Shown: piece after piece, positions 1-7,248 of the stretch
Layout of the letters: each line of letters starts with the position of its first letter
How positions within the stretch are numbered: position 1 is the first letter of the stretch
Assembly: GCA_022483045.1 (NCBI GenBank)
Contig: JAKVOA010000001.1
Span: forward strand, 25,001-89,000
Direction: 5' to 3'
Origin: Oscillospiraceae bacterium
GTDB taxonomy: Bacteria; Bacillota; Clostridia; Oscillospirales; Acutalibacteraceae
Length of the DNA stretch: 64,000 nt
Made by a program: the position numbers and the translations under genes
Notes under the pieces: model-generated
The model's input: only the letters and a program-made list of their open reading frames with translations
Databases searched by the model: none
What the model was told of the DNA's origin: nothing

Positions 1-30
1 GTTGTCAAGAAATCTTGACAGCCTCTTTTT
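1..30 (+). terminator. Rho-independent terminator of an upstream gene
   Basis: A stem of about 9 bp (bases 1-9 with 14-22) with a 4-base loop is followed by T5 at 26-30. The gene it ends lies left of the window. Confidence 0.55.
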
Positions 31-62
31 ATTTGTGTATTTTATTGCCTAAGGAGTTATTT

Positions 63-782
63 ATGATTGGAATTATCGGTGCCATGCAGGTGGAAATTGA
101 GCAGCTGCTGCCTAAAATGAAAGGTATTACCAGCCATAAAATCAGCGGGGTTGTGTACCATCACGGCCGCCTGGCCGGCGTGGAATGTGTTTTGGCACAG
201 TGCGGCATCGGCAAAGTAGCCGCCGCAGTCTGCGCACAGACCATGTTTTTGCGCTATCACCCGCAGGCCGTTTTGTGCGAGGGGGTTGCAGGTGGAATCG
301 GAAAATCCATCCGCATCGGCGACCAGGTTGTTGCCTCTGCATTGGTTCAGCACGATATGGATACCTCTGCCGTGGGCGATCCGGTTGGCTATATCAGCGG
401 TTTAGGGCAAATTGAGATGAATACTTCGAAAGAAATCTCTGATTTACTCTGTCGTTGTGCAGAAAAAGCACACCCCGGCCATGTACACCGCGGCGTTATT
501 GCAACCGGCGACCAGTTTATCGCCGATCCGGCGCGCTTAAAGCAGCTGTCGCAAAAATTCGGCGCAGTTTCATGTGAAATGGAGGGCGGCGCGATTGCGC
601 AGGTGTGCTGCATGGCGGGCATTCCATTTGCAGTGCTACGCTCTATTTCGGATAATGCCGATGACGATGCAAAAGTTGCGTATACTTCTTTCGTAAAAGT
701 CGCAGCCCATCAAAATACCGAGGTGCTCTTGGCGGCGCTTCCTGGTTTGGCAGAGTGGGAGAAAACGCATGAAACTCATTGA
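63..782 (+). CDS. mtnN: 5'-methylthioadenosine/S-adenosylhomocysteine nucleosidase
   Basis: Cytoplasmic nucleosidase that cleaves adenine from methylthioadenosine and S-adenosylhomocysteine in the activated methyl cycle and methionine salvage. The 239-residue protein starts MIGIIGAMQVE. The catalytic set of the family is present at the expected places: Glu11 in the N-terminal strand, Glu174 in the CEMEGG motif and Asp197 in SDNADD. The ATG at 63 is chosen over an upstream in-frame ATG because AAGGAG at 51-56 sits six bases before it and the family begins here. The 3' end overlaps the next gene by 14 bases, so the two are translated from one mRNA. Confidence 0.95.
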   Translation: MIGIIGAMQVEIEQLLPKMKGITSHKISGVVYHHGRLAGVECVLAQCGIGKVAAAVCAQTMFLRYHPQAVLCEGVAGGIGKSIRIGDQVVASALVQHDMDTSAVGDPVGYISGLGQIEMNTSKEISDLLCRCAEKAHPGHVHRGVIATGDQFIADPARLKQLSQKFGAVSCEMEGGAIAQVCCMAGIPFAVLRSISDNADDDAKVAYTSFVKVAAHQNTEVLLAALPGLAEWEKTHETH

Positions 783-1347
783 TATTACAAAAGAATTGTT
801 CAGTACGCCGGTTTATCCGGGCGACCCGGAGGCCCGCCTGCATTTTGTGCGGCAGCTAAAAACCGGCGGCGACTGCAATTTGAGTGAGCTTTCTGCCGGT
901 AGCCACAACGGTACGCACATGGATGCGCCGCTGCATTTTATTCCGGACGGTGCGGATATCAGTCAGGTCGCATTAGAACGCTGTCTTGGGCCGTGTGTCG
1001 TTGTACGCGAAGAGGGAATCCTCAGCCTGCAGCGTATGCAGGAAATCCTGCGCCAGGCGGGCAGCCCGGAGCGCCTGCTTTTGGCGGGGAAAGTTTTCCT
1101 TTCACGCGAAGCAGCTGTTGCTGCCGTAACGGGTGGCGTCAAACTGGTCGGTACGCAGCAGAGCAGTATTGCGCCGATGTCTGACCCCGCGGGACCGCAC
1201 TGTGCGTTGCTTTCCGCGTCGGTCGCCGTGCTCGAAAATTTGGATTTGGAAACCGTACAGCCCGGAAAGTATTGGCTGTGTGCACTACCGCTGAAAAACC
1301 GCGGAGAAGAAGCGTCTATGGTACGTGCAGTGTTGATACAAAAATAA
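769..1347 (+). CDS. Cyclase family protein (kynurenine-formamidase-like metal hydrolase)
   Basis: A 192-residue member of the cyclase / kynurenine formamidase family, metal-dependent amidohydrolases. It carries the family signature HxGTHxDxPxH at residues 46-56 (His46, His50, Asp52, His56), which binds the metal. The substrate cannot be read from the sequence. No tryptophan-catabolic gene is adjacent, so formamidase activity on kynurenine is only one option. The ATG at 769 lies inside the end of mtnN with a GTGGGAG ribosome site just before it, which implies translational coupling. The operon ends at a strong hairpin shared with lexA. Confidence 0.88.
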   Translation: MKLIDITKELFSTPVYPGDPEARLHFVRQLKTGGDCNLSELSAGSHNGTHMDAPLHFIPDGADISQVALERCLGPCVVVREEGILSLQRMQEILRQAGSPERLLLAGKVFLSREAAVAAVTGGVKLVGTQQSSIAPMSDPAGPHCALLSASVAVLENLDLETVQPGKYWLCALPLKNRGEEASMVRAVLIQK

Positions 1348-1402
1348 AGAACAGGAATGGCTGCTTTTACGCGCGCGTGCCATTTCTGTTCTTTATTTTT
1401 TA
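1346..1402. terminator. Bidirectional terminator between the mtnN operon and lexA
   Basis: A perfect 16-bp stem (1346-1361 with 1379-1394) is flanked by A-rich sequence on the left and T9 on the right. It can stop transcription from both converging sides. The lexA stop codon (TTA at 1400-1402) is inside the T tract. Confidence 0.9.
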
Positions 1403-1999
1403 ATAGCCGCGGTACAAAGCAACCACTTTGCCAAGAATGATGACTTCGCTGCTGTAAATAGGCGAAAACGCTGGGTTTTCCGGCTGCAGACGGACACGGT
1501 CCGCCTCTCGGAAAAAGCGCTTGACGGTCGCTTCGCCGTCAATCATGGCAATGACAATTTCGCCGTTTTCTGCTTCCGGCGTCTGCCGTGCAATGACAAT
1601 GTCATCGTTGAGAATGCCGGCGTCTTTCATGCTTTCCCCATGTACATGCAGGGCAAAGTAGACAGCGTCTTCGCTGCGGCGGGGCGGGCAGTAGGGGACG
1701 TGCCCCTCAGTTTCCTCCACTGCAAGAATCGGCTGACCGGCGGCTACACGCCCAACAACCGGCACCTGCAGGATTGGGGCGGAATGGCCGCCGTCAGGCA
1801 CAGTTAAGTGGATTGCACGGTTTAAGCCGGCATCACGGGTAATGTATCCCTCGCGCTCCAGCGTCTTTAGGTGCGCATGGACACTGGAGGTGGACTTTAG
1901 GCCTGTTGCAGCGCAGATTTCGCGCACAGTAGGGGGCAGGCCGGTTTGCAGGCGGCTTTTCAGGTAGTCGTAGACTTTCTGCTGGCTGGCGGTCAGCAT
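1400..1999 (-). CDS. lexA: LexA repressor, SOS regulator
   Basis: Transcriptional repressor of the SOS response that cleaves itself when RecA filaments form. In 199 residues there is an N-terminal winged-helix domain (about 1-65, with PPTVREI and STSSVHAHL) and a C-terminal S24 peptidase domain. The cleavage bond is Ala87-Gly88 in GRVAAGQP. The catalytic dyad is Ser123 (HGESMK) and Lys160 (EATVKRF). The ATG at 1999 is chosen rather than an upstream in-frame start at 2059: it opens at MLTASQQKVYDYL as in the family and has AAAGGGGG before it. The upstream start would lie 5' of the promoter. It is autoregulated through the operator at 2057-2070. Confidence 0.96.
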   Translation of the reverse strand: MLTASQQKVYDYLKSRLQTGLPPTVREICAATGLKSTSSVHAHLKTLEREGYITRDAGLNRAIHLTVPDGGHSAPILQVPVVGRVAAGQPILAVEETEGHVPYCPPRRSEDAVYFALHVHGESMKDAGILNDDIVIARQTPEAENGEIVIAMIDGEATVKRFFREADRVRLQPENPAFSPIYSSEVIILGKVVALYRGY

Positions 2000-2030
2000 G
2001 GCGGAATTCCCCCTTTTATCAGTTACCTGT

Positions 2031-2070
2031 AGTATACCATAAAGTCTTATAGAAAGCAAACGTTTGTTTG
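2031..2070 (-). promoter_or_regulatory. lexA promoter with overlapping LexA box
   Basis: On the minus strand: -35 TTGCTT (2054-2059), a 17-bp spacer, and -10 TATACT (2031-2036). The inverted repeat CAAAC-N4-GTTTG at 2057-2070 fits the Gram-positive LexA box (CGAAC-N4-GTTCG type) with symmetric substitutions and overlaps the -35. This is the expected arrangement for LexA autorepression. Confidence 0.8.
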
Positions 2071-2129
2071 TAATTGCTTTTATTTATAAAAATTCATATA
2101 CTATTAACAATTTTTAGGCTAATATGCTG

Positions 2130-2249
2130 TATACTATACGAGTAATCAAGTTCAGCGGAGCCGCACCGTTCACTTGATGTATGTTCTACCCTCCTCAATA
2201 TACCCCTCAAGCTATTGAAAAAAACCGGGTGCCGCAGCCCGGTTTTTTT
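2130..2249 (+). ncRNA. Candidate small RNA with C-rich loops and its own terminator
   Basis: This covers most of the 320-base gap between lexA and the M23 gene. A -10-like TATACT at 2130-2135 (no good -35) is followed by a stem-loop (ATCAAGT at 2145-2151 with ACTTGAT at 2172-2178, enclosing a second 5-bp stem). Next comes a single-stranded stretch holding CCCTCC (2189-2194) and CCCCTC (2203-2208), then a strong terminator (2221-2229 with 2238-2246 and T7). The C-rich segments resemble the ribosome-site-blocking loops of Gram-positive regulatory RNAs. Alternatively it is only the terminator of an untranslated leader. No known RNA family was recognised. Confidence 0.35.
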
Positions 2250-2319
2250 CTGTTTATTTTTCCAGTGCTGTGTATATTTTCCTGCCGCGCCGACCATACT
2301 ATGGCTGGAGGTGGCAGGA

Positions 2320-3126
2320 TTGAGCAGTGAAAATTATACCCCAAATGACGAACCGGAAAATGAAACCCAAACCGAATATACCCCGCGCAAAAAGCGCTCT
2401 GGTGCCGGGAAAGGGCCCTCTTCCGGAAAAAAGGGCTTTTACATTGCGCTGTCTATCTGTTTGGCAGCAGTCGCTGTGGCCGGCTGGACAACCTATGGCA
2501 GCCTGCACAAATATCAGCGGACAGCGATGGATACCCTGGAAAGCATTACAGAGAGCATAGCGCCCCAGTCAGAGAGCGGCTTTGCCGCGGCATCCTCTTC
2601 GCAGGCAGAAGTGCTGCAGAGCAGCCTGTCTGAAAAGAAGCCCGTGTCTTCCGCTTCCAGTAAAGCGGAAAGCAAGGCTGCAGCCGCCGCGGCAGCAAAG
2701 CCGCAGAACAGCCGCGCTACAGCAGTGGCAAAGCTGCGCAGCCCAGCGGCCGGCGCTGCAGTGCAGGCTGCTTTCAGTGAAACGCCGGTCTACTCAAAAA
2801 CCATGCACGACTGGCGTGCCCACGCGGGAGTAGACCTGCGCGCGGAAAAGGGAACCGCTGTTACAGCTGCCGCAGATGGCACCGTAATTGCCGTCTCAAA
2901 AGCGGAAAACTTTGGCACCACCGTTCAGCTTTCTCATACGGGCGGGCTGGTCACTTGGTACTGCGGTTTGTCAGATGTGACTTTGCAGAAAGGGGATACC
3001 GTAAAAACCGGCCAAACGCTTGGCAAGGTAGGCGAGGTTCCCTGTGAAGCGGACGAAGCTTCGCATTTGCACTTTGCTGTACAAAAAGCCGGCGCGTTTA
3101 TCGACCCAGCCCCATTCCTTAAATAA
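2320..3126 (+). CDS. Membrane-anchored M23 peptidase, likely SpoIIQ
   Basis: A 268-residue protein: a charged cytoplasmic N-terminus, one membrane segment (about residues 45-65), an Ala/Ser/Lys-rich linker, and a C-terminal M23 (LytM/peptidase) domain outside the membrane. All metal ligands are present: His168 and Asp172 (HAGVD) and the HLHF pair His249/His251. Clostridial SpoIIQ, unlike the Bacillus protein, keeps these ligands. Together with spoIIID nearby, this suggests the forespore-side SpoIIQ partner of SpoIIIAH. The start is TTG at 2320 because GGAGG at 2307-2311 precedes it by eight bases; an upstream ATG would lie in a terminator. Another M23 cell-wall hydrolase is the alternative. 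Confidence 0.75.
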   Translation: MSSENYTPNDEPENETQTEYTPRKKRSGAGKGPSSGKKGFYIALSICLAAVAVAGWTTYGSLHKYQRTAMDTLESITESIAPQSESGFAAASSSQAEVLQSSLSEKKPVSSASSKAESKAAAAAAAKPQNSRATAVAKLRSPAAGAAVQAAFSETPVYSKTMHDWRAHAGVDLRAEKGTAVTAAADGTVIAVSKAENFGTTVQLSHTGGLVTWYCGLSDVTLQKGDTVKTGQTLGKVGEVPCEADEASHLHFAVQKAGAFIDPAPFLK

Positions 3127-3148
3127 AAAGAATAGGATTCCTGCAAGT

Positions 3149-3184
3149 AGCAGCCCCAGGGTGCCCCGCCCTGCGGCTGCTTTT
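3149..3184 (+). terminator. Terminator of the M23 peptidase gene
   Basis: The stem 3149-3161 with 3169-3181 (one internal C:C mismatch) is followed by a short T tract, 23 bases after the stop codon. Confidence 0.75.
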
Positions 3185-3389
3185 CTATTTGTTTGTGTTC
3201 TGCGGGCAGGTATGGTATACTATAGACGAAGAGAGTCATAATCAACAAAATCATACAAGAAATCACACGGCTGTTTGTTTACAAAATATACACTTTCCGT
3301 TTGAATTGCTGTTTCATTTGCATGGTATTTTATAAAAGGCCTTTGATTGAAAGAACTCTTTTAAGGCTTCAAGGAAGGAGTCCTGTGTT

Positions 3390-3824
3390 TTGGCAAGAAA
3401 GAAATCGGTACTTGTATGCGTCACCAATCAGCATGACTGCGACCGGCTGATTCGTACGGGAAAATACATTTCGCGCAAACTCGGGGTGGAGCTGCAGGTC
3501 TTGAGTGTGCAGTCGGCCAAAAGAGGCGGCACCCGTGAAAATTGTGAAGAGCTGGAGTATCTGCGGCAGGTCTCAAATGAGGCAAACGCAGAAATGACCG
3601 TATATTTTAATGACGAGGCTGCCTATACGGCGGCTGCATTTGCACAGCAGGCGGGCGCTGTGCATATTGTCACCGGTATGGCAGAGGACGGCGCAAATGG
3701 GTTTATCGATGTGCTGCACAGCCTGCTGCCCAAGATACCGATTTCCATGGTTACAAGAGACTGCAAGGTGCACAATATCTGTCCGGAAAATACAGAATGT
3801 GCACCGCGTGTGATTTATTTATAA
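3390..3824 (+). CDS. Universal-stress-protein-like nucleotide-binding protein
   Basis: A 144-residue soluble protein with the opening of a Usp/HUP fold (KKSVLVCVTNQHDCDRLIRTG), close to the Usp domain found in KdpD-type sensors. In such domains the first strand and the following Asp/Arg residues bind a nucleotide. No kdp genes are near, so it is a free-standing domain of unknown role. The start is TTG at 3390 with AAGGAAGGAG at 3371-3380. It lies between the SpoIIQ-like gene and spoIIID, which are neighbours in many clostridia, and is monocistronic with its own terminator. Confidence 0.7.
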   Translation: MARKKSVLVCVTNQHDCDRLIRTGKYISRKLGVELQVLSVQSAKRGGTRENCEELEYLRQVSNEANAEMTVYFNDEAAYTAAAFAQQAGAVHIVTGMAEDGANGFIDVLHSLLPKIPISMVTRDCKVHNICPENTECAPRVIYL

Positions 3825-3840
3825 AATATTAAAAAAGGAA

Positions 3841-3870
3841 GCGAAGGGCGCGCAAGCCCTTCGCTTTTTT
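3841..3870 (+). terminator. Terminator after the Usp-like gene
   Basis: The stem 3841-3848 (GCGAAGGG) with 3857-3864 is followed by T6 to 3870 and preceded by an A tract, so it may also act on spoIIID transcripts from the other side. Confidence 0.85.
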
Positions 3871-3991
3871 GCTGCTTAACAGAAAATACGGCAAGGCAGA
3901 AGAAAGACCGCACTGCTTCCCCCCAAAAAAGCTGGTGCTAGTAGAACGGCAGTGCAGCCCTTTGCAGAGAAGCAGCTCATGCGCTGCCCTG

Positions 3992-4267
3992 TCAGCCAGC
4001 CGACTTCATCTTTTGCTGATTCAGCCTCGCATATTTTGCCTTTGTGGCTTGACCGCCGCGGATGTGCCGCTGCGCCTTGTTGACAGCCAAAACTTTCTGT
4101 ACTTTTTGGTAGAGCTGCCGGTCGATCTGCTCTAAACGCTTTGTAACATCTTTATGTACGGTGCTTTTGCTAACGCCAAACTTTTTAGCAGCGGCACGGA
4201 CAGTCGCTTTGTGCAAAACAATGTATTCCCCAAGCTCAACAGCTCTTTGTTCGACGATGCCTTTCAT
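3992..4267 (-). CDS. spoIIID: Stage III sporulation transcriptional regulator SpoIIID
   Basis: A small DNA-binding protein (91 residues) that switches mother-cell gene expression between the sigma-E and sigma-K stages. The helix-turn-helix AAKKFGVSKSTVHKDVT and the RHIRGGQATKAKY segment that forms the basic C-terminal DNA contact are clear family marks. The ATG at 4267 is preferred to a GTG nine bases upstream because GGGAGG (4277-4282) would directly abut that GTG but sits at good distance from the ATG. It is transcribed opposite to the SpoIIQ-like gene, unlike the co-oriented order common in clostridia. Confidence 0.95.
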   Translation of the reverse strand: MKGIVEQRAVELGEYIVLHKATVRAAAKKFGVSKSTVHKDVTKRLEQIDRQLYQKVQKVLAVNKAQRHIRGGQATKAKYARLNQQKMKSAG

Positions 4268-4497
4268 AAAACGCACCCTCCCGCTTTTCGTTATTGGATA
4301 CTATGCGGGAATGGCGCCGTTTATGAAAGGCAGAGCCTGTGGCTGCATTCAAACGAGCCATGTATGCTTAAGAATCATTTCTGGCGTTGACAATATTTTT
4401 ATTTTGAAGCAATGATACCAGAAGGATCGTGCGGCGTTTGGCGAACTGCTGCCAGAGCAGGGGATGCCGAACATTGTTCGCAGGAAGAACAGGGCAG

Positions 4498-5196
4498 TTA
4501 CACTTTGCCCTGTTTCACGCGCTGTATCACATCAAAGAAATTAATCTGTTCCAGCATGGAAATTACTTCGCTAATAGATTTTTTATTGAATTTTTTTAAG
4601 ATACTGTGAATCTGCGTTTTTACGGTGGTAAGTTCCACATGGCGAATGCTGCAGATTTCTGCTCGCGTTTTACCCTGCTGGGAAAGATAAAGAATATCCA
4701 TCTCTGTATTGGTCAGTTGTGACGAAATTTGTAGAGTCATAATCAAGCTCACTTCGGAATTCTTGACGCGCTTAAATTCCCTGCGAATTTTATTGGCAAT
4801 CATTGGGCGTATCGGGGAGCGGCCGTGATATGCGTCTATTACAGCATCGACGACCTCTGTGCTGGAGGCGTCTTTCAGCAGGTAATCCACCACACCCAGC
4901 TGAAACGCCTTGAAGACCGTGCTGTCGTCCGAGGAAACAGTCAGGATAATCATTTTTGTATTTGGCAGTTCCTGCAGGATTTCCTGCGTAGCATCCAGCC
5001 CGGCCCACTTGCTCTCCATTTCGATGTCCATTAAAATGACGTCCGGGTGAGAAACAGCTGCCATCATGACGGATTCATAGCCGTTTCCCGCACAGCCCAC
5101 CACTGTGATACGCTCGTCTTTTGTCAGGCATTTGCAATAGCGCCGCTGTAAAGGCTCCATATCGTCTACAATCAATACCCTGATCTGTTCGCTCAT
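4498..5196 (-). CDS. NarL/LuxR-type response regulator
   Basis: A 232-residue response regulator. The receiver domain (about 5-125) has the acidic pair Asp11/Asp12 and phospho-acceptor Asp57 in ILMDIEM. The C-terminal part (about 160-215, TNTEMDILYLSQQGKTRAEI then TVKTQIHSILKKF) is a LuxR-type helix-turn-helix. The ATG at 5196 has GAGGAG just before it and lies 9 bases after the sensor kinase stop, so the pair is co-transcribed and coupled. The target is inferred to be the divergent sugar ABC/beta-glucosidase operon starting at 7249, or genes elsewhere. No ligand can be read. Confidence 0.88.
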   Translation of the reverse strand: MSEQIRVLIVDDMEPLQRRYCKCLTKDERITVVGCAGNGYESVMMAAVSHPDVILMDIEMESKWAGLDATQEILQELPNTKMIILTVSSDDSTVFKAFQLGVVDYLLKDASSTEVVDAVIDAYHGRSPIRPMIANKIRREFKRVKNSEVSLIMTLQISSQLTNTEMDILYLSQQGKTRAEICSIRHVELTTVKTQIHSILKKFNKKSISEVISMLEQINFFDVIQRVKQGKV

Positions 5197-5204
5197 GCTG
5201 CTCC

Positions 5205-6767
5205 TCACTTTGCTCTTAAAAATTTCTCAGCTTTCCGAAAATCCGACTTTGCAAAAAGACTTTCTCTCTCAGAAACCGCTGGAAGCAATATCGTAAATGC
5301 TGTACCTTCCCCTGGTGTGCTGCTCACGCTGATGCGCCCGGAATGTGCCATGATAATCTTGTGGCATAGGGAAAGGCCAATGCCCCAGTTCTTTGAAGCA
5401 TTCTTTGTAGAATAATACGGTGTAAAGATTTTGCCAAGGTGTTCTTTGGCAATGCCGGTGCCATAGTCGCGCACAGTGATGACCGACCAGTGGGAATGAC
5501 TTTCCACCGTGATGTCAAAGCGCTTTCGCTCAGCTGGCGCTGAAAACATGGCTTCGGCACCATTGGTCAGCAGATTGATGATGACCTGTGAAAAATAGTC
5601 GGCGTCAATCATGGCTTTGGGGCACGGCGACGGGATCTCCAGATGTACCACGAAAGGTTTCAGGTAGTCGGCAGTGTCAGACAGTGCCTTGCGGATGGGT
5701 ACATCGACCGCGAGCGGCTTTAAACAAAGACGGTCATTTTCCACCAAGACGTGCATTTGGTCTATATGTTTTAAAATCTTTCGGCAGTCCCCGCTGATGT
5801 CCGTGAGTGCTTCGGCTTCTTCGCCGGGGCCGCCTACGGCGTCTTTTACATCGTCCAGCTGTGCCATGATGGAAATAATCTGATTTTTAATGTAATGGCT
5901 GAAAACGCTGGTGGCAATCGTGGCGGCATTGATTTCTTTAGAAATAGATTTGTTTATCGTTGTTACATGCTGCTGGTACGCCGCGTAGCGGCATATGCCA
6001 AACGTGATGACTGCCAAAGTACACAGCAGAACGTACGGGAAAAGATGATAAATCAGTGGGCTGCTCAAAAGACTGACTGTCAGGTAATCCGTAAAGTGCG
6101 CAATTTTAGAGACCTTTACAAGCAGCGCCGGTGCCCAGAGCAGCAGCAGCGAATAGTTGATGATAATGGAGAGAAAACTCGCAACAATCAGAAACATGTA
6201 GTGCTTAATCAGCTTGATTTGCTTTAACTTTAGATAGCTGTAACAGAGAATTGCCGCACTGAAGACAAGATAAAAAGCATTGACCGCGTGTGTTGCCTGC
6301 GACAGCACCCCGTAAAAAAGGTCGATCGCATCGGCCGAAACATAGTTGGGGTAGAGCACAAGATACGCCCACTGGTAAAAATCCGGGTCGTAAAGGACAG
6401 GCTGCAGAATCAGCGGCATCGCCAAAGCTGCCAACAGCTTTCCGCTGATCTTTTTCGGGGAAAAAGAGCCCGAAAAGACAACGCAGAAATAGAGAAACAT
6501 CATACTGGAAAAGTTGATGATGCGGATAATCCAGTCCTGACTAAACGGTGCCAGCGCAAAATAATCCCATAAACGGCGCGAAACACCAAAATAATTTTGT
6601 ATAACATTATAATAATAATTATCCCGCCCCAGATAGAGCATGAATGCGAGAATATCTGCCAAAAACGCAAAAAGGAGAATGGCAAGGTACCTGATGGACT
6701 TGCTCTTTTTGCTGACGGAAAAAAGAAATGCAGTCAGCAGGAACAGAAAGGGCAGAAACAGCAGCAT
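5205..6767 (-). CDS. Membrane sensor histidine kinase
   Basis: A 520-residue kinase with about eight membrane helices in the first 260 residues and almost no extracytoplasmic domain. It then has an H-box around His291 (FSHYIKNQ), an N-box (IINLLTNGAEA), G1 (RDYGTGI) and G2 (GIGLSLCHKI). The SHYIKNQ form of the H-box is found in kinases paired with NarL/LuxR regulators, which matches the next gene. The ATG at 6767 with GAGAGG at 6775-6780 starts directly at the first membrane helix; a longer in-frame reading from 6968 lacks a ribosome site. The signal may be sugar flux through the divergent transporter, which is inference. Confidence 0.85.
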   Translation of the reverse strand: MLLFLPFLFLLTAFLFSVSKKSKSIRYLAILLFAFLADILAFMLYLGRDNYYYNVIQNYFGVSRRLWDYFALAPFSQDWIIRIINFSSMMFLYFCVVFSGSFSPKKISGKLLAALAMPLILQPVLYDPDFYQWAYLVLYPNYVSADAIDLFYGVLSQATHAVNAFYLVFSAAILCYSYLKLKQIKLIKHYMFLIVASFLSIIINYSLLLLWAPALLVKVSKIAHFTDYLTVSLLSSPLIYHLFPYVLLCTLAVITFGICRYAAYQQHVTTINKSISKEINAATIATSVFSHYIKNQIISIMAQLDDVKDAVGGPGEEAEALTDISGDCRKILKHIDQMHVLVENDRLCLKPLAVDVPIRKALSDTADYLKPFVVHLEIPSPCPKAMIDADYFSQVIINLLTNGAEAMFSAPAERKRFDITVESHSHWSVITVRDYGTGIAKEHLGKIFTPYYSTKNASKNWGIGLSLCHKIIMAHSGRISVSSTPGEGTAFTILLPAVSERESLFAKSDFRKAEKFLRAK

Positions 6768-7248
6768 CAGCGAACCTCTCTTTTCTAATTCTATAATATC
6801 CGTTTTGATGGCCCATATAGAAAGGGCTTTTCTTTTTGTACTGCAGTAATTAATAATTTTATTGTAACTTGTTAAAAAAAGCACCCGTTGTGCAGCATTC
6901 TTATTAATATCTGCACAAGTATAACATACCAAACTGAAAAAGACAAACCGCTCATCGGAGGAAATCAACCGGCATATCCCGCCATTTTTGGCGCAGAGGA
7001 TGATATTCTTTCAACCTCTAAAAGCGGTATACGGCCTCAAAAAGGAGAAACGCCCACCGGATTTTGAAAAGCAGTCGAAGAAATACACAAATTTTATTAC
7101 GAAGCAGAAGAAATATTTGGCCGAAAATTTATCAGCCTATGCAGATAGCATGGGATATGCTATGCTTTTAGCAGTTCCCGGGAAACACGGCGCGGAAAGC
7201 CGCGCAGAAAAACGGATGATTGGAATCCATTAACAGGAGGAAATGTTT
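6768..7248. promoter_or_regulatory. Divergent control region between sensor kinase and sugar ABC operon
   Basis: There are 480 bases without a convincing gene. One 81-codon reading frame (6988-7233) has no ribosome site. The region contains an inverted repeat ATAGCAT-N5-ATGCTAT at 7145-7163, about 90 bases upstream of the binding-protein gene, a plausible operator for the adjacent response regulator or a sugar repressor. A GC-rich hairpin lies at about 7192-7208. The ribosome site AGGAGG of the next gene is at 7235-7240. Confidence 0.4.

Noticed and set aside
3869-4135. 88-codon plus frame over spoIIID
   Set aside because: Antisense shadow of spoIIID without ribosome site.
6988-7233. 81-codon frame upstream of the sugar-binding protein
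   Set aside because: No ribosome site, lysine-rich low-complexity product and position in the control region of the divergent operons.
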